Under the pieces are notes generated by a model. The model ran no database searches. It saw nothing but the letters and a program-made list of their open reading frames with translations, and was not told the origin of the DNA. 64,000 nucleotides of DNA from Zoogloea dura (GTDB lineage: Bacteria; Pseudomonadota; Gammaproteobacteria; Burkholderiales; Rhodocyclaceae). The stretch lies in NCBI RefSeq assembly GCF_012927165.1, contig NZ_JABBGA010000003.1, positions 301,422 to 365,421 of the forward strand. The letters run 5' to 3'. This document shows, piece by piece, positions 48,938 through 56,881 of the stretch (its first letter is position 1; each line of letters begins with the position of its first letter). The position numbers and the translations under genes are program-made.

Positions 48938-48980
48938 CTCTGTGATTCAGAGTTTATAACTCTGCATTTCAGAGTGTCAA
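48938..48980 (-). promoter_or_regulatory. Sigma-70 promoter overlapped by two inverted repeats (operators)
   Basis: On the minus strand, -35 TTGACA (48980-48975) and -10 TATAAA (48958-48953) are separated by 16 bp. CTCTG-N5-CAGAG occurs twice: 48960-48974, between the -35 and -10, and 48938-48952, just after the -10. The two sites are 22 bp apart, two helical turns, so a dimeric repressor would sit twice on the same face and block RNA polymerase. The likely ligand is the winged-helix protein in the operon. Confidence 0.75.
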
Positions 48981-49070
48981 CGTCATGGACATCCGCCGAA
49001 CGGTCTGGCGCCGCCGCGGCGAGCCGCTACAATGCCGCCTCTTTTCCTTCAGTACGGATTACTCGCCGCC

Positions 49071-49979
49071 ATGTGGTTCCGCAATCTCCAGATCTACCGC
49101 CTCCCCGTGAATTGGGGCCTGAGCTTCGAGGCCCTCAACGAAAAGCTCGCCGCGCGGCCTTTCGTGCCCTGTGGCAGCCAGGACATGGCGACCCGGGGCT
49201 GGAGCTCGCCGACCAAGGATGACCGCTTCGTGCTGGCGGTGCAGGGCCAGTTTCTGCTCGCCCTGACCGTCGAGCAGAAGCTGCTGCCGTCCTCGGTGGT
49301 GAACGAAGTGGCCGCTGACAAGGCCGAGCAGATCGAGGCTCAGCAGGGCTTCAAGCCGGGCCGCAAGCAGATGAAGGAGATCAAGGAGGCAGTGCTGCAG
49401 GAGCTGCTGCCCCGCGCCTTCACCCGCCGTCGCAAGGTGTACACCTGGATCGACCCGATCGGCGGCTGGCTGGTGATCGACGCCTCCAGCCCGGCGCGCG
49501 CCGAGGAGGTGCTGGACGCCCTGCGCGACACCCTGGACGAACTGCCGGTGAAGATGGTCAAGACCGAGTTGTCGCCGGTGTCGGTGATGACCGGCTGGCT
49601 CGTCGCCAACGAGGCCACCGGCAACTTCACCATCGACCTGGATTGCGAGCTGCGCGCGGTGACCGACGAGAAGGCCGCGGTGCGCTACGTGCGCCACGCC
49701 CTCGACGGCAAGGACGTGCAGGACCACCTGGCCGCCGGCAAGCTGCCGACCCGCCTGGCCCTGACCTTCGATGACCGGGTCTCCTTCATCCTCACCGAGA
49801 AGATGGAGATCAAGCGGGTCGCCTTCCTCGACGTGATCAAGGAAGAGGCCGAGCGTCAGGCCGATGCCGTCGACATGCAGATGCAGGCCGACTTTGCCCT
49901 GATGAGCGGCGAACTGGGCCGCTTGATCCCGGCCCTGCTCGAAGTGCTGGGCGGCGAGGTGAAGGACGCGGTGATCTGA
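49071..49979 (+). CDS. rdgC: Recombination-associated protein RdgC
   Basis: RdgC is a ring-shaped DNA-binding protein that limits RecA activity. The 302-residue protein matches the usual length and starts MWFRNLQIYRLP, with FVPCGSQDMATRGW, LLALTVEQKLLPSSVVN and RAFTRRRKVYTWIDP. The ATG at 49071 is preferred over an upstream Met. A -10-like TACAAT lies at 49028-49033. It is divergent from the winged-helix operon. Confidence 0.95.
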   Translation: MWFRNLQIYRLPVNWGLSFEALNEKLAARPFVPCGSQDMATRGWSSPTKDDRFVLAVQGQFLLALTVEQKLLPSSVVNEVAADKAEQIEAQQGFKPGRKQMKEIKEAVLQELLPRAFTRRRKVYTWIDPIGGWLVIDASSPARAEEVLDALRDTLDELPVKMVKTELSPVSVMTGWLVANEATGNFTIDLDCELRAVTDEKAAVRYVRHALDGKDVQDHLAAGKLPTRLALTFDDRVSFILTEKMEIKRVAFLDVIKEEAERQADAVDMQMQADFALMSGELGRLIPALLEVLGGEVKDAVI

Positions 49980-50027
49980 GGGGGCGTGCAGGTCCATGCA
50001 GGGGCGGCTGAAGCCGCTCCTGCAGGC

Positions 50028-50621
50028 TCAGGGCAGGAACACCGGATCGGACAGCACCAGGGTGCCGTCGGCGCGCATCATCAGGTTGTAGGGATTCAGG
50101 ATGTCCGGCTGCACCGGGTATTCCTCGATGAAGTCGGAGAGCGCTGCGATGGCCTGGACCAGGCTTGCGGGGAGCTCCGGCGGGGGCGCCTGGGTGATGT
50201 GGTAGAGGGCCAGGCGGCCGCGGTTGACGCCCATGTTGGCCCATTTTTCGCACCCTTCCCAGTAGGCGCCGGAGAGGCGCCGGGCCTGACTTTCGGCCTC
50301 ACCCGAGACGGGCTGCAGGCGCTCGATCTCGAGCAGGCGGAAGGAATAGCCGGAACTGGATTTGCCGATGACGCCGTGGTCGGCGATCAGGCGGGGAAAG
50401 TGAATGCCTTGCGGCCGGTCGTCGGCGGCGAGGTAGTAGTAGTCGGCGGGGGAGCTGACCACCTTGAAGACCCGCTGGCCGTCGCCTGGATCGAGGACGA
50501 TGGAGGATTCCCCCCGCCCCAGTTCAGGCAGACCGTCCAGCAGGGGATGGGCAGGCACCGGGTCGGCGATACGGGGGGTTTCAGCCCCCTGTTCGAGCCC
50601 GGCGCTGCCTCGGTCGATCAT
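50028..50621 (-). CDS. Small kinase-like (possible pseudokinase) protein
   Basis: The 197-residue protein has traces of a minimal protein-kinase fold: GRGESSIVLD (Gly-rich loop), RVFKVVSS (VAIK-like Lys), PDILNPYNLMM (in place of HRDLKPEN) and VLSDPVFLP (in place of DFG). It lacks a recognisable HRD and DFG, and is much shorter than a full kinase. It starts 17 nt after the fabI stop on the same strand. A longer start at 50663 would overlap fabI. Function is unknown. Confidence 0.6.
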   Translation of the reverse strand: MIDRGSAGLEQGAETPRIADPVPAHPLLDGLPELGRGESSIVLDPGDGQRVFKVVSSPADYYYLAADDRPQGIHFPRLIADHGVIGKSSSGYSFRLLEIERLQPVSGEAESQARRLSGAYWEGCEKWANMGVNRGRLALYHITQAPPPELPASLVQAIAALSDFIEEYPVQPDILNPYNLMMRADGTLVLSDPVFLP

Positions 50622-50637
50622 CGTGGATCGACGTTCG

Positions 50638-51417
50638 TCATCCGATGATGTTGTAACCTGCATCCACGAAGTGTACGCCGCCGGACATATTGCGGCCAGC
50701 GTCGGAGACGAGGAAGGCGGTGAGAGCGCCGATATCTTCCGGCGTGACCAGGCGGTGCAGCGGGGAGCGGTCCACCGCTGCAGCCATCAGACCGTCGAAA
50801 CCGGCGATGCCGGAGGCGGCGCGGGTCATCAGCGGGCCCGGGGAGATGGCATTGACGCGGATGTTCTTGGGGCCGAGCTCGAAGGCCATGTAGCGGGTGG
50901 CCGCTTCCAGGGCGGCCTTGCACAGACCCATCACGCCGTAGTTGGCGATGACCTTCTCGCTGCCGAGGTAGGTCATGGTGATCAGTGAGCCGCCACCGGC
51001 CTTTTCGAACAAGGGCTCGGCCTTGCGGGCCAGGCGCACGAAGGAGTGGGTGGACACGTCCATGGCCAGGGCAAAGCCGTCCGGCGAGGTATCCACCACG
51101 CGACCGTGCAGGTCGTCGCGCTTGGCGAAGGCCATGGAGTGGATGGCGAAGTCGAGCTTGCCGTACTTGGCGTCGATCGTGGCAAAGACCTCGTCCATGG
51201 TCTCGGGCTTGGTCACGTCCAGCAGCAGTACGTCTTCGACGCCCAGGCGGGAGACGATGGGCTCCAGGAAGGCGAGGGTCTTCTCGTTCTGGTAAGTGAT
51301 GACAACCTTGGCGCCGGCCTCGATACACGATTCGGCGACCCCGGTGGAAATGGATTTTTCGTTGGCGATGCCGGTGATCAAGCCCACCTTGCCTTCGAGG
51401 TTGATGATAGGTTTCAT
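50638..51417 (-). CDS. fabI: Enoyl-[acyl-carrier-protein] reductase [NADH] FabI
   Basis: FabI does the last step of each fatty-acid elongation cycle. The 259-residue protein has the SDR-type start GKVGLITGIANEKSISTGVAES, DFAIHSMAFA and the catalytic YLGSEKVIANYGVMGLCKAALE (Tyr-x6-Lys), and the loop SGIAGFDGL that closes over the substrate and binds triclosan in FabI. A GGAGT site precedes the ATG. Confidence 0.95.
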   Translation of the reverse strand: MKPIINLEGKVGLITGIANEKSISTGVAESCIEAGAKVVITYQNEKTLAFLEPIVSRLGVEDVLLLDVTKPETMDEVFATIDAKYGKLDFAIHSMAFAKRDDLHGRVVDTSPDGFALAMDVSTHSFVRLARKAEPLFEKAGGGSLITMTYLGSEKVIANYGVMGLCKAALEAATRYMAFELGPKNIRVNAISPGPLMTRAASGIAGFDGLMAAAVDRSPLHRLVTPEDIGALTAFLVSDAGRNMSGGVHFVDAGYNIIG

Positions 51418-51466
51418 GTATTCACTCCGTTGGATCGAGAAATAGTACTGCGCTGCAACATCGGCT

Positions 51467-51488
51467 CACCTTAGAATAGTGCAAGGTG
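51467..51488. promoter_or_regulatory. Inverted repeat upstream of fabI
   Basis: CACCTT-N10-AAGGTG lies about 50 nt upstream of fabI, in the divergent space to the HAD gene. A TATTCT (minus strand) lies in the loop as a weak -10. It could be an operator or a hairpin; no regulator is known here. Confidence 0.35.
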
Positions 51489-51552
51489 ACTGTTGCGTAG
51501 TCATTATTCGGTTAACGACGAGTTTCCGATATTCCACAGGGCCCGTGTTGCG

Positions 51553-52068
51553 ATGCATCAAAAAACGCCCGAAAATTTGCCGGCCGAGACCGCCGCGATA
51601 AGCCCGGTCTATGTCTTCCTCGACTTCGACGGGGTGACCCATCCGTGGGGTGAAGCGGAGGATTTCCGCTGCCTGCCGCTGCTGGAGTCGGTGTTGCGGG
51701 AGTATCCGGAGACCCGGGTGGTGATCGCGTCGGACTGGCGGACCCTGTTTTCCCTGACCAAGCTGGCGGCCCGCTTTGCCGAGGACATCCGCCCGCGGGT
51801 GGTGGATTGTTCCCCCACCATCTTTCCCCGCAACCCGAACGAGCTCTACGGCCTGCGTGAGCGGGAAGCCCGCCAGTGGCTGGAGCGCCGGGCCCCGGAT
51901 GCCCAGTGGCTGGCCATCGACGATGCCCCCGGCAACTGGCCGACCCGGCCACGCCTCGTGCTGACCGATTTCAAGCAGGGCTTTACGGACGAGGACGCCG
52001 GCCGCCTGCGCCGTATGCTGGACGCCTTCCGCGCCGGGGAAGTCCAGGCCGAGGCGGCCGCAGGCTGA
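51553..52068 (+). CDS. HAD-superfamily phosphatase-like protein
   Basis: The 171-residue protein has HAD motif I (VFLDFDGVTHPW), motif II (VIASDWR) and motif IV (AIDDAPGNW), and short caps, like the HAD_SAK_2 group found with RNA-repair proteins and alone. Start ATG 51553 gives an unstructured lead of about 17 residues; a TTG at 51493 would be longer. The substrate is unknown. Confidence 0.8.
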   Translation: MHQKTPENLPAETAAISPVYVFLDFDGVTHPWGEAEDFRCLPLLESVLREYPETRVVIASDWRTLFSLTKLAARFAEDIRPRVVDCSPTIFPRNPNELYGLREREARQWLERRAPDAQWLAIDDAPGNWPTRPRLVLTDFKQGFTDEDAGRLRRMLDAFRAGEVQAEAAAG

Positions 52069-52115
52069 GTACCCGGCAGGGGGGCTGAAGCCACCCCAAC
52101 AATCCCGGTAGTGCC

Positions 52116-53096
52116 TCAGAACTGCCGCGTCAGTGGCGACTCGTCCATCAGGGCGACCTGCTCCCGCAGGGCCAGGATCATGTCCTGCCAGTAGCGCGGG
52201 CTGTCGAACCAGCTGAAAGCCGCCGGGAAGGCCGGATCGTCCCAGCGCTTGGCGATCCACGCCGCGTAGTGGATCAGGCGCAGGGTGCGGAGGGCTTCCA
52301 CCAAGTGCAGGCTGGCCGGGTCGAATCCGGCGAACTGCTCATAGCCTTCCAGTACGTGGTCCAGCTGGCGGGCCATCGCCGGCGCATCGCCGGACAGCAG
52401 CATCCACAGGTCCTGGATCGCCGGCCCGTTGCGGGCATCGTCAAAATCCACGAAGTGCGGTCCGGCATCGGTCCATAGCACGTTGCCGCCATGCACGTCG
52501 CCGTGCAGGCGGATCTGCGGCAGCACGCCGGCCCGTTCGTAGCAGCGCCGCACGCCGTCGAGGGCCTGGTCTGCCACCGATTGCCAGGTGTTGCGCAGAT
52601 CCGGTGGCAGGAAGGGGCTGCGCAGCAGTTCGTCCCGCGGTTCCTCGCCAAAGCTGCGGAGGGTGAGGTCGGGCCGGTCGACAAATGGGCGGCGGGCGCC
52701 CACCGCGTGGATGCGCCCCAGGAAGCGGCCCAGCCAGCCCAGCACCGCCGGGTCGTCCAGTTCGGGGGCGCGTCCACCGCGACGGGTGAACAGGGCCAGG
52801 CGGAAGCCTTCGTGGTGGTGCAGGCTGTGTCCGCCGATGTCCAGGGCGGGCACGGCGGGGATCTCCTCCTCCGCCAGCTCGGCCAGGAAGCCGTGCTCCT
52901 CGAGGATGGCCTCGTCGCGCCAGCGTTCCGGGCGGTAGAACTTGACCACCAGGGGCGCTGCGTCCTCGATCCCGACCTGGTAGACCCGGTTCTCGTAGCT
53001 GTTGAGGGTCTGCAGCCGGCCGTCGCAGCGCAGGCCGGTGGCCTCCACCGCAGTCAGAACGAAATCCGGAGTCAGCGGCCCGAAGGGGGCCGTCAC
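52116..53096 (-). CDS. srkA: Stress response serine/threonine kinase SrkA (YihE)
   Basis: SrkA is an APH-fold kinase that protects against stress-induced death in E. coli. The 326-residue protein has YENRVYQVG near the Gly-loop, VVKFYRPERW (catalytic Lys), the LHGDVHGGNVLW loop (catalytic Asp) and FVDFDDA (metal-binding Asp), and the usual length. It is coupled to the TerC gene by an ATGA overlap. Confidence 0.92.
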   Translation of the reverse strand: MTAPFGPLTPDFVLTAVEATGLRCDGRLQTLNSYENRVYQVGIEDAAPLVVKFYRPERWRDEAILEEHGFLAELAEEEIPAVPALDIGGHSLHHHEGFRLALFTRRGGRAPELDDPAVLGWLGRFLGRIHAVGARRPFVDRPDLTLRSFGEEPRDELLRSPFLPPDLRNTWQSVADQALDGVRRCYERAGVLPQIRLHGDVHGGNVLWTDAGPHFVDFDDARNGPAIQDLWMLLSGDAPAMARQLDHVLEGYEQFAGFDPASLHLVEALRTLRLIHYAAWIAKRWDDPAFPAAFSWFDSPRYWQDMILALREQVALMDESPLTRQF

Positions 53097-53857
53097 TGCT
53101 TGCCGCCCTCGCGTACGTAGGGCTCATGCAGCTTGACCGGCTCGGACTTGGCGGCGTGCTTCGTGCGCATGCGCAGGTTGAGCATTTCCACCAGCACCGA
53201 GAAGGCCATCGCGGAGTAGATGTAGCCCTTGGGCACGTGATGGCCGAAGGCGTCGGCAATCAGCACCACGCCGATCACCAGCAGGAAGGACAGGGCCAGC
53301 ATCTTCACGGTGGGGTGGCGGGAGACGAACTCGCCGATCGGGCCGGAGGCGACCATCATCAGGCCCACCGAGGCGACCACCGCGGCGATCATCACCTGCA
53401 GGTTGTTGACCATGCCGATGGCGGTGATGATCGAGTCCAGCGAGAAGACGATGTCGATCAGGATGATCTGCATGATCACCGCGCCGAAGGTGGCCTGCAC
53501 GGCGCTGGAGGCTTCGCCTTCCTCGCCCTCCATCAGCTGGTGGACCTCCTGGGTGCTCTTCCAGACCAGGAACAGGCCGCCGGCCAGCAGGATCAGGTCG
53601 CGGCCGGAGAAGCCGTGGTCGAGCACGGTGACCATGGGCTCGGTGAGTCCGGCCAGCCAGGACAGCACCATCAGCAGGCCGATACGCATGAACATGGCCA
53701 GGAACAGGCCGAGGCGGCGGGCGAAGGCGCGTTTTTCCGGTGGCAGTTTATCCACCAGGATCGAGATGAAGATCACGTTGTCGATACCCAGCACCAGCTC
53801 CAGCGCGGTGAGGGTGAGGAAGGCGATCAGCAACTGCGGGTCGGTCAGGAATTCCAT
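53093..53857 (-). CDS. TerC-family membrane protein
   Basis: The 254-residue protein has about seven transmembrane segments with the family acidic motifs LELVLGIDNVIFI and IDIVFSLDSIITAIGM, typical of TerC/Alx/YgaP-like manganese exporters. Role (metal export) is inferred. The ATG at 53857 was chosen where the family begins. No Mn riboswitch was recognised in the 161-nt upstream region, which holds a perfect 16-bp palindrome GCCTGCCCGGGCAGGC (53949-53964). Confidence 0.88.
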   Translation of the reverse strand: MEFLTDPQLLIAFLTLTALELVLGIDNVIFISILVDKLPPEKRAFARRLGLFLAMFMRIGLLMVLSWLAGLTEPMVTVLDHGFSGRDLILLAGGLFLVWKSTQEVHQLMEGEEGEASSAVQATFGAVIMQIILIDIVFSLDSIITAIGMVNNLQVMIAAVVASVGLMMVASGPIGEFVSRHPTVKMLALSFLLVIGVVLIADAFGHHVPKGYIYSAMAFSVLVEMLNLRMRTKHAAKSEPVKLHEPYVREGGKQ

Positions 53858-54018
53858 AGGGGTGTCATCGGTTGTGGCGGAATCGGCGGCCTCGCGGCGC
53901 TCCGGTCGCGAATGTTCGCACGAAATGATGACGAAGGCGCACCCCCGTGCCTGCCCGGGCAGGCCGGCCAAGTCGGCGCGGCGGGACCAGGGGGACCGCC
54001 GTGCCCGGACAAGTCTCT

Positions 54019-55254
54019 TCAGCCCGGCTTGCCGTCCGCCCGGGGGCGCAGGTAGATCGGTGCGAGGCGCCAGGCCCAGGGCAGGAAGACGATCAGCCAG
54101 CCGATGCCGGCGAGGGCGGCGAAGACTCCGTGGGCGGCCGGCACGACATCGGCCAGCACGCGCAGGGTGGCCACCCCGTGCAGCCCCAGGCCGAGCCGCC
54201 AGGTCAGGCCGTCGGCGACCAGGGGGCGTCCCGAGTGTCCCATGCTGACCCGCGACACCATGCCCAGGGTCATGGTGGCAAAGAAGCCGGCCGCCAGCGC
54301 ATGCAGCGGCGCCAGCCCGAGGGTGTCGATGCCCGCCACATGGAGCAGCCCCTGCAGGCCGGCCAGCAGCCAGGCGATGCCCACCCATAGGAAGCCGAGG
54401 TGCAGCATGGCCAGCAGGCGCACCGCGAAACTGCGCCGGAACTGCCATTTCCAGCTCAGCCAGAGCGCGGTGGCGGCGGCGACCAGGTCCACCGGCCACG
54501 ACCACGCGGCGTGGTCGGCCATGGCGAAGGCGCCGTGGAGCACGCTGGCACCAAGCAGCACGGCGAGCGTCCAGGTGGGTTTGAAGGGCGTGTAGGCGGG
54601 CAGCACGGATCCCGAGAAGAAAGGAATCATGCGGTGGCTGACCACCGTGAACAGCGGGGCGAGCAGCCACCACAGGCCGGCCTCGATACCGATCCGGGCC
54701 AGCAGCGGGTTGCCCGATGCGGCGAAGCCCGTCCAGGCAAGCAGGCCCAGGGTGCCGGCGGCCAGGGCATACCAGGCGGTGGCGGGGTGCAGGCGCGGTT
54801 TGCCGGGGGCGAAGGCCACCGGTTTCAGGGCCACCAGCATCAGCCCCCAGCCGACGGTGACCAGCAGCAGGCCGATGACGCGCAGGGCGGCCAGGTCCAG
54901 TGCCAGCCCCGCATAGAAGCCCAGCCAGCCCGCTACCAGAGGCAGCCAGGGGCGCTTCGCGGCGCTGCCGGGGGTGTCGGCCAGCCCTTGCCAGCGCGGC
55001 ATCGCAGTCAGCAGGAAGCCGAAGACGAAGAAGGGAAAGATGCCATAGGCCGCCACCAGGCCGTGTACCCAGCCCGGCGGCCAGGGCCACACGGGAGCCG
55101 GCAGCGGTGTGATGCGGGAGAGCAGCTCCCACACCCAGGGCACGAAGGCCAGCGTGGCCTGAAGCACGCCCGCCAGGAAGAAGGGGCGGTGAGGGGCCGC
55201 GAAAAGGATGTTGCTGGGGGGGCCGCTGCGGGCAGGGGAGGCAGGATTATCCAT
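54019..55254 (-). CDS. nnrS: NnrS-family protein (nitric oxide stress)
   Basis: NnrS is a heme- and copper-containing membrane protein that helps cells tolerate nitric oxide. The 411-residue protein has about twelve hydrophobic segments and family motifs: HRPFFLAG, GFLLTAMPRWQG, SHRMIPFFSG and the HALAAGFFATMTLGMVSRVSMGHSGR region, read in parts, with conserved His. It is divergent from the Dnr/Fnr-like regulator gene. Confidence 0.9.
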   Translation of the reverse strand: MDNPASPARSGPPSNILFAAPHRPFFLAGVLQATLAFVPWVWELLSRITPLPAPVWPWPPGWVHGLVAAYGIFPFFVFGFLLTAMPRWQGLADTPGSAAKRPWLPLVAGWLGFYAGLALDLAALRVIGLLLVTVGWGLMLVALKPVAFAPGKPRLHPATAWYALAAGTLGLLAWTGFAASGNPLLARIGIEAGLWWLLAPLFTVVSHRMIPFFSGSVLPAYTPFKPTWTLAVLLGASVLHGAFAMADHAAWSWPVDLVAAATALWLSWKWQFRRSFAVRLLAMLHLGFLWVGIAWLLAGLQGLLHVAGIDTLGLAPLHALAAGFFATMTLGMVSRVSMGHSGRPLVADGLTWRLGLGLHGVATLRVLADVVPAAHGVFAALAGIGWLIVFLPWAWRLAPIYLRPRADGKPG

Positions 55255-55407
55255 TAGGAGGTAGCTCGCTGACCGGGGGGGTTAGAAGGGGGCCGGAAAT
55301 CGGCTCAGGGGGAGGGACAGGGTTAGAATCCCGGGTTGCATCCCGCCCGCCCCCTCGTGGGGGCAAGCATACTTGGGGCGGCCCGGCGTTTTTTTGAGGG
55401 TTCCAGC

Positions 55408-56100
55408 ATGTCCACCGACAAAATCGACATTCCCGGCCTGTTGAGCCGCATGCCCCTGTTCAGCGCCCTGTCTCCCGAAGATCTGGCCCACATGGCGGCG
55501 GCCACCCGGGAAAGGCGTTTGCAGAAAGGCGATCGCCTGTTCCAGCGGGGCGATCAGCCGAAGGGCTTTTTCCTGGTCGTCTGGGGGCAGGTCAAGCTGG
55601 CCTTCACCTCCGCCCAGGGTAACGAAAAGGTGGTGGAGATCCTCGGGCCCCTGCAGAGCTTCGGCGAGGCGGTGATGTTCCTTGACCAGCCCTACCCGGT
55701 GCTGGGCGAGGCGCTGGCCGACACGCTGGTGCTGCACATCGGTTCCGGTGCGGTGTTCGGCCAGATCGAGCAGGATCCGCGCTTTGCCCGCAAGCTGCTG
55801 GCGGGGATGTCGATCCGCCTGCACACCATGGTGCGGGACGTCGAATCCTACGCCCTGCGTTCCTCCACCCAGCGGGTCATCGGCTACCTCCTGCAACTGG
55901 CCGAAAGCACCCCCTGTGTGCCCAAGGGCGAGCACGCTGTTGAGTTGCCGACCAGCAAGCAGGTGATCGCCTCCCGCCTGAGCCTGACGCCCGAGACCCT
56001 GTCGCGGATCTTCCACGAGCTGTCCGATGCCGGCCTCATTTCGGTGCAGGGCAAGCACATCGTGATCCACGACGCGGCACGCCTGGCCGAGCACGACTAG
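55408..56100 (+). CDS. dnr: Crp/Fnr-family regulator (Dnr/Nnr type, nitric-oxide response)
   Basis: The 230-residue protein has a cyclic-nucleotide-like sensor domain (about 20-130) without the FNR N-terminal cysteine cluster, and a C-terminal HTH with PTSKQVIASRLSLTPETLSRIFHEL. The E-x2-S-R in ETLSR matches FNR/DNR contacts to TTGAT-N4-ATCAA. It sits among nnrS, nirN and nirJ, so it probably senses NO. Start ATG 55408 has a GAGGG site. A perfect box is at 59751-59764. Confidence 0.87.
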   Translation: MSTDKIDIPGLLSRMPLFSALSPEDLAHMAAATRERRLQKGDRLFQRGDQPKGFFLVVWGQVKLAFTSAQGNEKVVEILGPLQSFGEAVMFLDQPYPVLGEALADTLVLHIGSGAVFGQIEQDPRFARKLLAGMSIRLHTMVRDVESYALRSSTQRVIGYLLQLAESTPCVPKGEHAVELPTSKQVIASRLSLTPETLSRIFHELSDAGLISVQGKHIVIHDAARLAEHD

Positions 56101-56113
56101 GCCGGCGGCGGCC

Positions 56114-56395
56114 TCAGTCGGCGCCGGCGTGGCGGATGTGGATGGCGAATTCGCCATCGCTGTTCACCTCGGTGCGATGCGTGTAGCCATTGCGGCGCAG
56201 AACGTCATAAAGCGGTGTCGGCTCCCGGTACAGCAGCAGGATCACCTCGCCGTCGGGAGGCAGGGTGTCGAGGGCTTCCAGCGTCAGGTTGAGGGGTTCC
56301 GGCGGCATCAGGCCGCGGGCGTCGATGATCACGGGGTTGGGGGAAGTCGGCACGGATCGGCCCTCCAGGGCGGCAATGGCAGGAAAACGAAGCAT
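56114..56395 (-). CDS. DUF2249 domain protein
   Basis: The 93-residue protein has the DUF2249/TusA-like pattern VIIDARGLMPPEPLNLTLEALDTLPPDGEVILLLYREPTPLYDVLRRNGY, read in parts, where the D-x-R-x-L-x-P-P-E-P motif is diagnostic. The family is found with nitrite reductase and NnrS genes. It is convergent with the dnr gene. An FNR-like site lies 30 nt upstream of the ATG. Confidence 0.82.
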   Translation of the reverse strand: MLRFPAIAALEGRSVPTSPNPVIIDARGLMPPEPLNLTLEALDTLPPDGEVILLLYREPTPLYDVLRRNGYTHRTEVNSDGEFAIHIRHAGAD

Positions 56396-56423
56396 AGAGT
56401 GGCCCTCGCCGGGCCGCCGGGCC

Positions 56424-56437
56424 TTGACCCGGCTCAA
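56424..56437. promoter_or_regulatory. FNR/DNR-like site between DUF2249 and a small gene
   Basis: TTGACCCGGCTCAA matches TTGAT-N4-ATCAA at 8 of 10 fixed positions. It is closer to DUF2249 (leftward) than expected for a class II site, and 87 nt from the rightward gene at 56524, so which gene it serves is open. Confidence 0.35.
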
Positions 56438-56523
56438 GGTCGAACATCCGCGGCCCGCGCCGTGGCACCCCGATCCGGGCATCCGGATGCTACATTCCGC
56501 GCCATGCCGAATGAGATGAAACC

Positions 56524-56868
56524 GTGAGGGAAGGTTCCGCCCTCCTTGCCGCCCTGCTGATCGCAACGGGTATCGCCTACTGGTCCGATCATTACCGGGC
56601 CCTGGGGCCGCGGCTTCCCGTGCCATCCGATGAGCTGCCGCCGGTCGCGCCGCCGGTCGACGTGCCCCAGCCGGCGCCGGTGGCGGAGCGCCTGGAGGTG
56701 AGCAGGAGCCTCGATCCGAAGGCGCATCAAGCCCTCTGCGAAGAGCTGCTCGAGGTGGTCCGCGATGCGGATGCTGCGCTGCAGACACCCCGCGCCCAGG
56801 CCACCATCGAGCAGCTTAACGCCCGTCGCCGGCTCTACCAGGCCAAGCGCGCAGACCTGGGCTGTTAG
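56524..56868 (+). CDS. Hypothetical membrane-anchored small protein
   Basis: The 114-residue protein (GTG start 56524) has an N-terminal hydrophobic segment (about residues 5-19), a Pro-rich linker (about 30-50) and a helical C-terminal domain with Cys residues near 72 and 114. No family was recognised. It lies between DUF2249 and the convergent nirN. Confidence 0.55.
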   Translation: MREGSALLAALLIATGIAYWSDHYRALGPRLPVPSDELPPVAPPVDVPQPAPVAERLEVSRSLDPKAHQALCEELLEVVRDADAALQTPRAQATIEQLNARRRLYQAKRADLGC

Positions 56869-56881
56869 CCGTCCGGCCGCT

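Noticed and set aside
53858..54018. Manganese (yybP-ykoY) riboswitch before the TerC gene
   Set aside because: The conserved loops of that riboswitch were looked for and not found; only a GC palindrome is present.
53858..55132. N-terminal extension of the TerC frame by 425 codons
   Set aside because: The extension is the out-of-frame reading of nnrS and is Arg/Ala/Pro-rich; TerC homology starts at the ATG 53857.
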